DNA from: an uncultured bacterium
GTDB lineage: Bacteria; Hydrothermota; Tepidihabitantia; Tepidihabitantales; Tepidihabitantaceae
Assembly: GCA_937139435.1 (NCBI GenBank)
Contig: CAKZPX010000291.1
Location: 1 to 7,647, forward strand
Direction: 5' to 3'
Length of the DNA: 7,647 bases
The translations under genes and the position numbers were made by a program. The notes below the pieces were generated by a model. It was not told the DNA's origin, did no database searches, and worked only from the letters and a program-made list of their open reading frames with translations. Shown in pieces: positions 6,062 through 7,647 of this stretch (position 1 is its first letter; every line of letters begins with the position of its first letter).

Positions 6062-6997
6062 TTATTTTCCCTGACAGGGTTCGTAGAAACTCTTGTTTAA
6101 GAAATTAACTTTTTTGATCTTATTACGCTTCACAAGGTTCTGGAGAATGGCTTTTAACTTTTCGGGTGCTATGCCTGTGCCGGCAAGCAGGTCTTCTTCG
6201 GTAACCGGACGGTTTTGAACAATCGCCATAATCATTTCCTCGTCTCCCTGGTGCAGGGGTTGGCGGTGTTTTTGTCTGGTCGGAGAAGCAATCTCTGTCT
6301 CTGGACCGAAAAGGGCAAGTATCTGGGTCAGGTCATCCTCGGATAACGGACGGGCAAATTTTTCTGCTGGCGGTCGGACAACGGTATTGAGATGAACCCG
6401 GTCGGGTTTGATCTCGTAGGCGAGGCGACGGAGTTTTATTAAGTGTTTTGGAGTGTCGTTAATTCCTTTCACGAGCATTAGCTCCAGCCAGATTTTTCCC
6501 CTGTAATAGCGGCGGAAGGTCTTTAACCCGGTGATGATGTTTTCTACCCGGAGGCGCGCATGACAGCGATTGACGCGACGGAAGGTGGACTGGTCAGCAG
6601 CATCCAGTGATGGTACAACCAGGTCTGCCGGATAAAGGTCCTGACGGACCTTCGGGTCGGACAGCAGGGTGGAATTGGTGATAACCGCCACCGGGAGGTT
6701 GAATTCTGTTTTAAGCCGGCGGATCAACTTTCCGATATCCTTATTAAGGGTGGGTTCACCTTCGCCGGAGAAGGTAAGAAAGTCAATCTTCCTTCCCTTT
6801 ACCGCATCACGCACCTTGTTCAAGATCTCATGAATGGGGAAGAACGATTGCCGGGTTAGTGTCATTTTTGTAGTTCTACCGCACTGACAGTAGATACAGT
6901 TTAATGTGCAGGTTTTCGGAGGGATGATATTTATCCCCAGAGAGAGCCCCAGTCTTCGGGATGGGACAGGTCCATACACATAACTATTTTTTATCAT
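6062..6997 (-). CDS. Radical SAM protein, COG0731-like, with C-terminal winged-helix-like domain
   Basis: The 311-residue protein begins MIKNSYVYGPVPSRRLGLSLG and carries the radical SAM motif CTLNCIYC (Cys30, Cys34, Cys37), which binds the 4Fe-4S cluster that cleaves S-adenosylmethionine. An extra Cys39 follows. GEGEPT at 78-83 is the usual SAM-binding 'GGEP'-type stretch. The N-terminal YGPVPSRRLG signature is typical of the COG0731 Fe-S oxidoreductases, which include archaeal wyosine-type tRNA enzymes; bacterial members mostly have no assigned reaction, so the substrate is unknown. From about residue 249 the tail (HQGDEEMIMAIVQNRPVTEE and on) looks like a winged helix-turn-helix. The ATG overlaps the stop of the upstream gene as ATGA (6994-6997), and no good ribosome-binding site is seen, so translation is probably coupled. 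Family call is firm, function is not. Confidence 0.9.
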   Translation of the reverse strand: MIKNSYVYGPVPSRRLGLSLGINIIPPKTCTLNCIYCQCGRTTKMTLTRQSFFPIHEILNKVRDAVKGRKIDFLTFSGEGEPTLNKDIGKLIRRLKTEFNLPVAVITNSTLLSDPKVRQDLYPADLVVPSLDAADQSTFRRVNRCHARLRVENIITGLKTFRRYYRGKIWLELMLVKGINDTPKHLIKLRRLAYEIKPDRVHLNTVVRPPAEKFARPLSEDDLTQILALFGPETEIASPTRQKHRQPLHQGDEEMIMAIVQNRPVTEEDLLAGTGIAPEKLKAILQNLVKRNKIKKVNFLNKSFYEPCQGK

Positions 6998-7647
6998 TTT
7001 AGTTTTACCAGTTTTATTTTATTTTTTACCCTGACAGAAACATCAGCAGGCTGAAGAACAGCCTCTTTTATCTGGAGAAAGTAGACACCAGGGGGCACGG
7101 GTCTGTTTTTTTCGTTATTTCCATTCCAGGGAACCATGTAATAACCGGGCGTCTTTTCGCCCGCTGTTAATGTTTTTATCCTTCTGCCGGTGATGTCATA
7201 GAGGGCAATTTCGGCTATAGTTGGACGGGCAATTGAGTAAAAGATTGTGGTTTTGTTGGTAAGGGGGTTTGGGAAGACGCCAATGACGCTCGTGGTTTCT
7301 GCTGGAGGAAGGAAGAGAGAGTCGCTGGATGTAACCAGAATGTCATCAATATAAAACCCCTCACCGGTTTTGCCGTCGCCGTCGGAAACAAAGACAAATT
7401 TTAACCGGACCGATTCTCCAGCAGGATAAGCGGACAGGTCATACACCTCTTTTCCCCAGTTGGCGGTGATCCCGAGTGTGCCCTGACCCAGGGCACCGCC
7501 CGTGCCAATGAAGTCAATGGTATCCTCGTTTTCGCCAGTGATTAAGATGACATACAATCCGTCTACGCCATAGATGGGAACAGAGTACCAGCGGTAAAAA
7601 GTTAACCGCGCTTTTGGCGGAAGGGCGAATTCGGGTGAGATTAACCA
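6994..7647 (-). CDS. Secreted beta-sandwich protein with FlgD/type-IX-like C-terminal sorting domain, C-terminal fragment
   Basis: The frame is open to the right edge, so the visible 217 residues are the C-terminal part of a longer gene; the first internal start-like codon (TTG 7557) is not the real start. Residues 1-107 look like a MAM/'choice-of-anchor J'-type jellyroll: LISPEFALPPKARLTFYRWY, LRLKFVFVSDGDG-like strands and GFYIDDILV. Residues 121-197 are the sorting-type Ig domain: VIGVFPNPLTNKTTIFYSI, ALYDITGRRIKTL, PWNGNN and VPPGVYFLQI. Tails of this sort guide secretion or surface anchoring in Bacteroidetes and are very common in WOR-3-like phyla. The protein should be exported; any catalytic domain would lie beyond the window. 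It is the upstream gene of an overlapping pair with the radical SAM gene. Confidence 0.85.
   Translation of the reverse strand, partial: WLISPEFALPPKARLTFYRWYSVPIYGVDGLYVILITGENEDTIDFIGTGGALGQGTLGITANWGKEVYDLSAYPAGESVRLKFVFVSDGDGKTGEGFYIDDILVTSSDSLFLPPAETTSVIGVFPNPLTNKTTIFYSIARPTIAEIALYDITGRRIKTLTAGEKTPGYYMVPWNGNNEKNRPVPPGVYFLQIKEAVLQPADVSVRVKNKIKLVKLK

Noticed and set aside
7215..7397. 60-codon minus ORF inside the secreted-protein gene
   Set aside because: It overlaps, in another frame, the region coding the recognisable FYIDDI and FPNP motifs.

Overview
The window looks like chromosomal DNA from an uncultured, probably anaerobic bacterium. A lineage such as candidate division WOR-3 or a related FCB-type phylum is my guess. 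It rests on the style of the genes: a giant multidomain Ser/Thr-kinase/sigma54 regulator, and a secreted beta-sandwich protein ending in a FlgD/type-IX-like 'FPNP...GVYFLQI' sorting domain. No rRNA, tRNA, IS element, phage gene or CRISPR array was seen.

Layout. (1) 1-165, minus: the first 55 residues of a nitrilase-superfamily (carbon-nitrogen hydrolase) protein, cut by the left edge. (2) 166-416: a divergent intergenic region. It holds a candidate sigma70-type promoter for the nitrilase gene and a near-perfect one (TTGACC, 16 bp, TATAAT) for the plus-strand gene. The plus-strand promoter is preceded by two ATGTCGCA direct repeats 21 bp apart. (3) about 417-5648, plus: a ~1740-residue regulator with the order protein kinase, AAA/NACHT-like ATPase, TPR repeats, GAF, sigma54-activating AAA+ (GSFTGA), Fis-type HTH. 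Coding clearly extends well upstream of the first GTG at 615, but no standard start codon lies in frame there. (4) 5649-6061: an intergenic region holding what looks like a compact sigma54 output unit. In order it contains a TGTC...GACA palindrome that could be an enhancer, a -24/-12 promoter (GG-N10-GC), a strong Shine-Dalgarno, an 18-codon proline-rich ORF (MDGWARPLPPPAPAPPQV) and a strong intrinsic terminator. (5) 6062-6997, minus: a radical SAM protein of the COG0731 type with a C-terminal winged-helix-like tail. (6) 6994-7647, minus: the C-terminal 217 residues of a secreted protein with a sorting tail, overlapping the radical SAM gene by ATGA and cut by the right edge.

How it may work together (inference). 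The kinase/TPR/GAF part senses a signal. The AAA+ and Fis modules then bind the palindrome and activate sigma54 polymerase at the promoter next door, making a short (~150 nt) transcript that encodes a tiny peptide or acts as an RNA. TGTCGC half-sites also lie in front of the regulator's own promoter, so autoregulation is possible. This self-contained module is the most interesting thing in the window. The two minus-strand genes at the right appear to be a separate operon.
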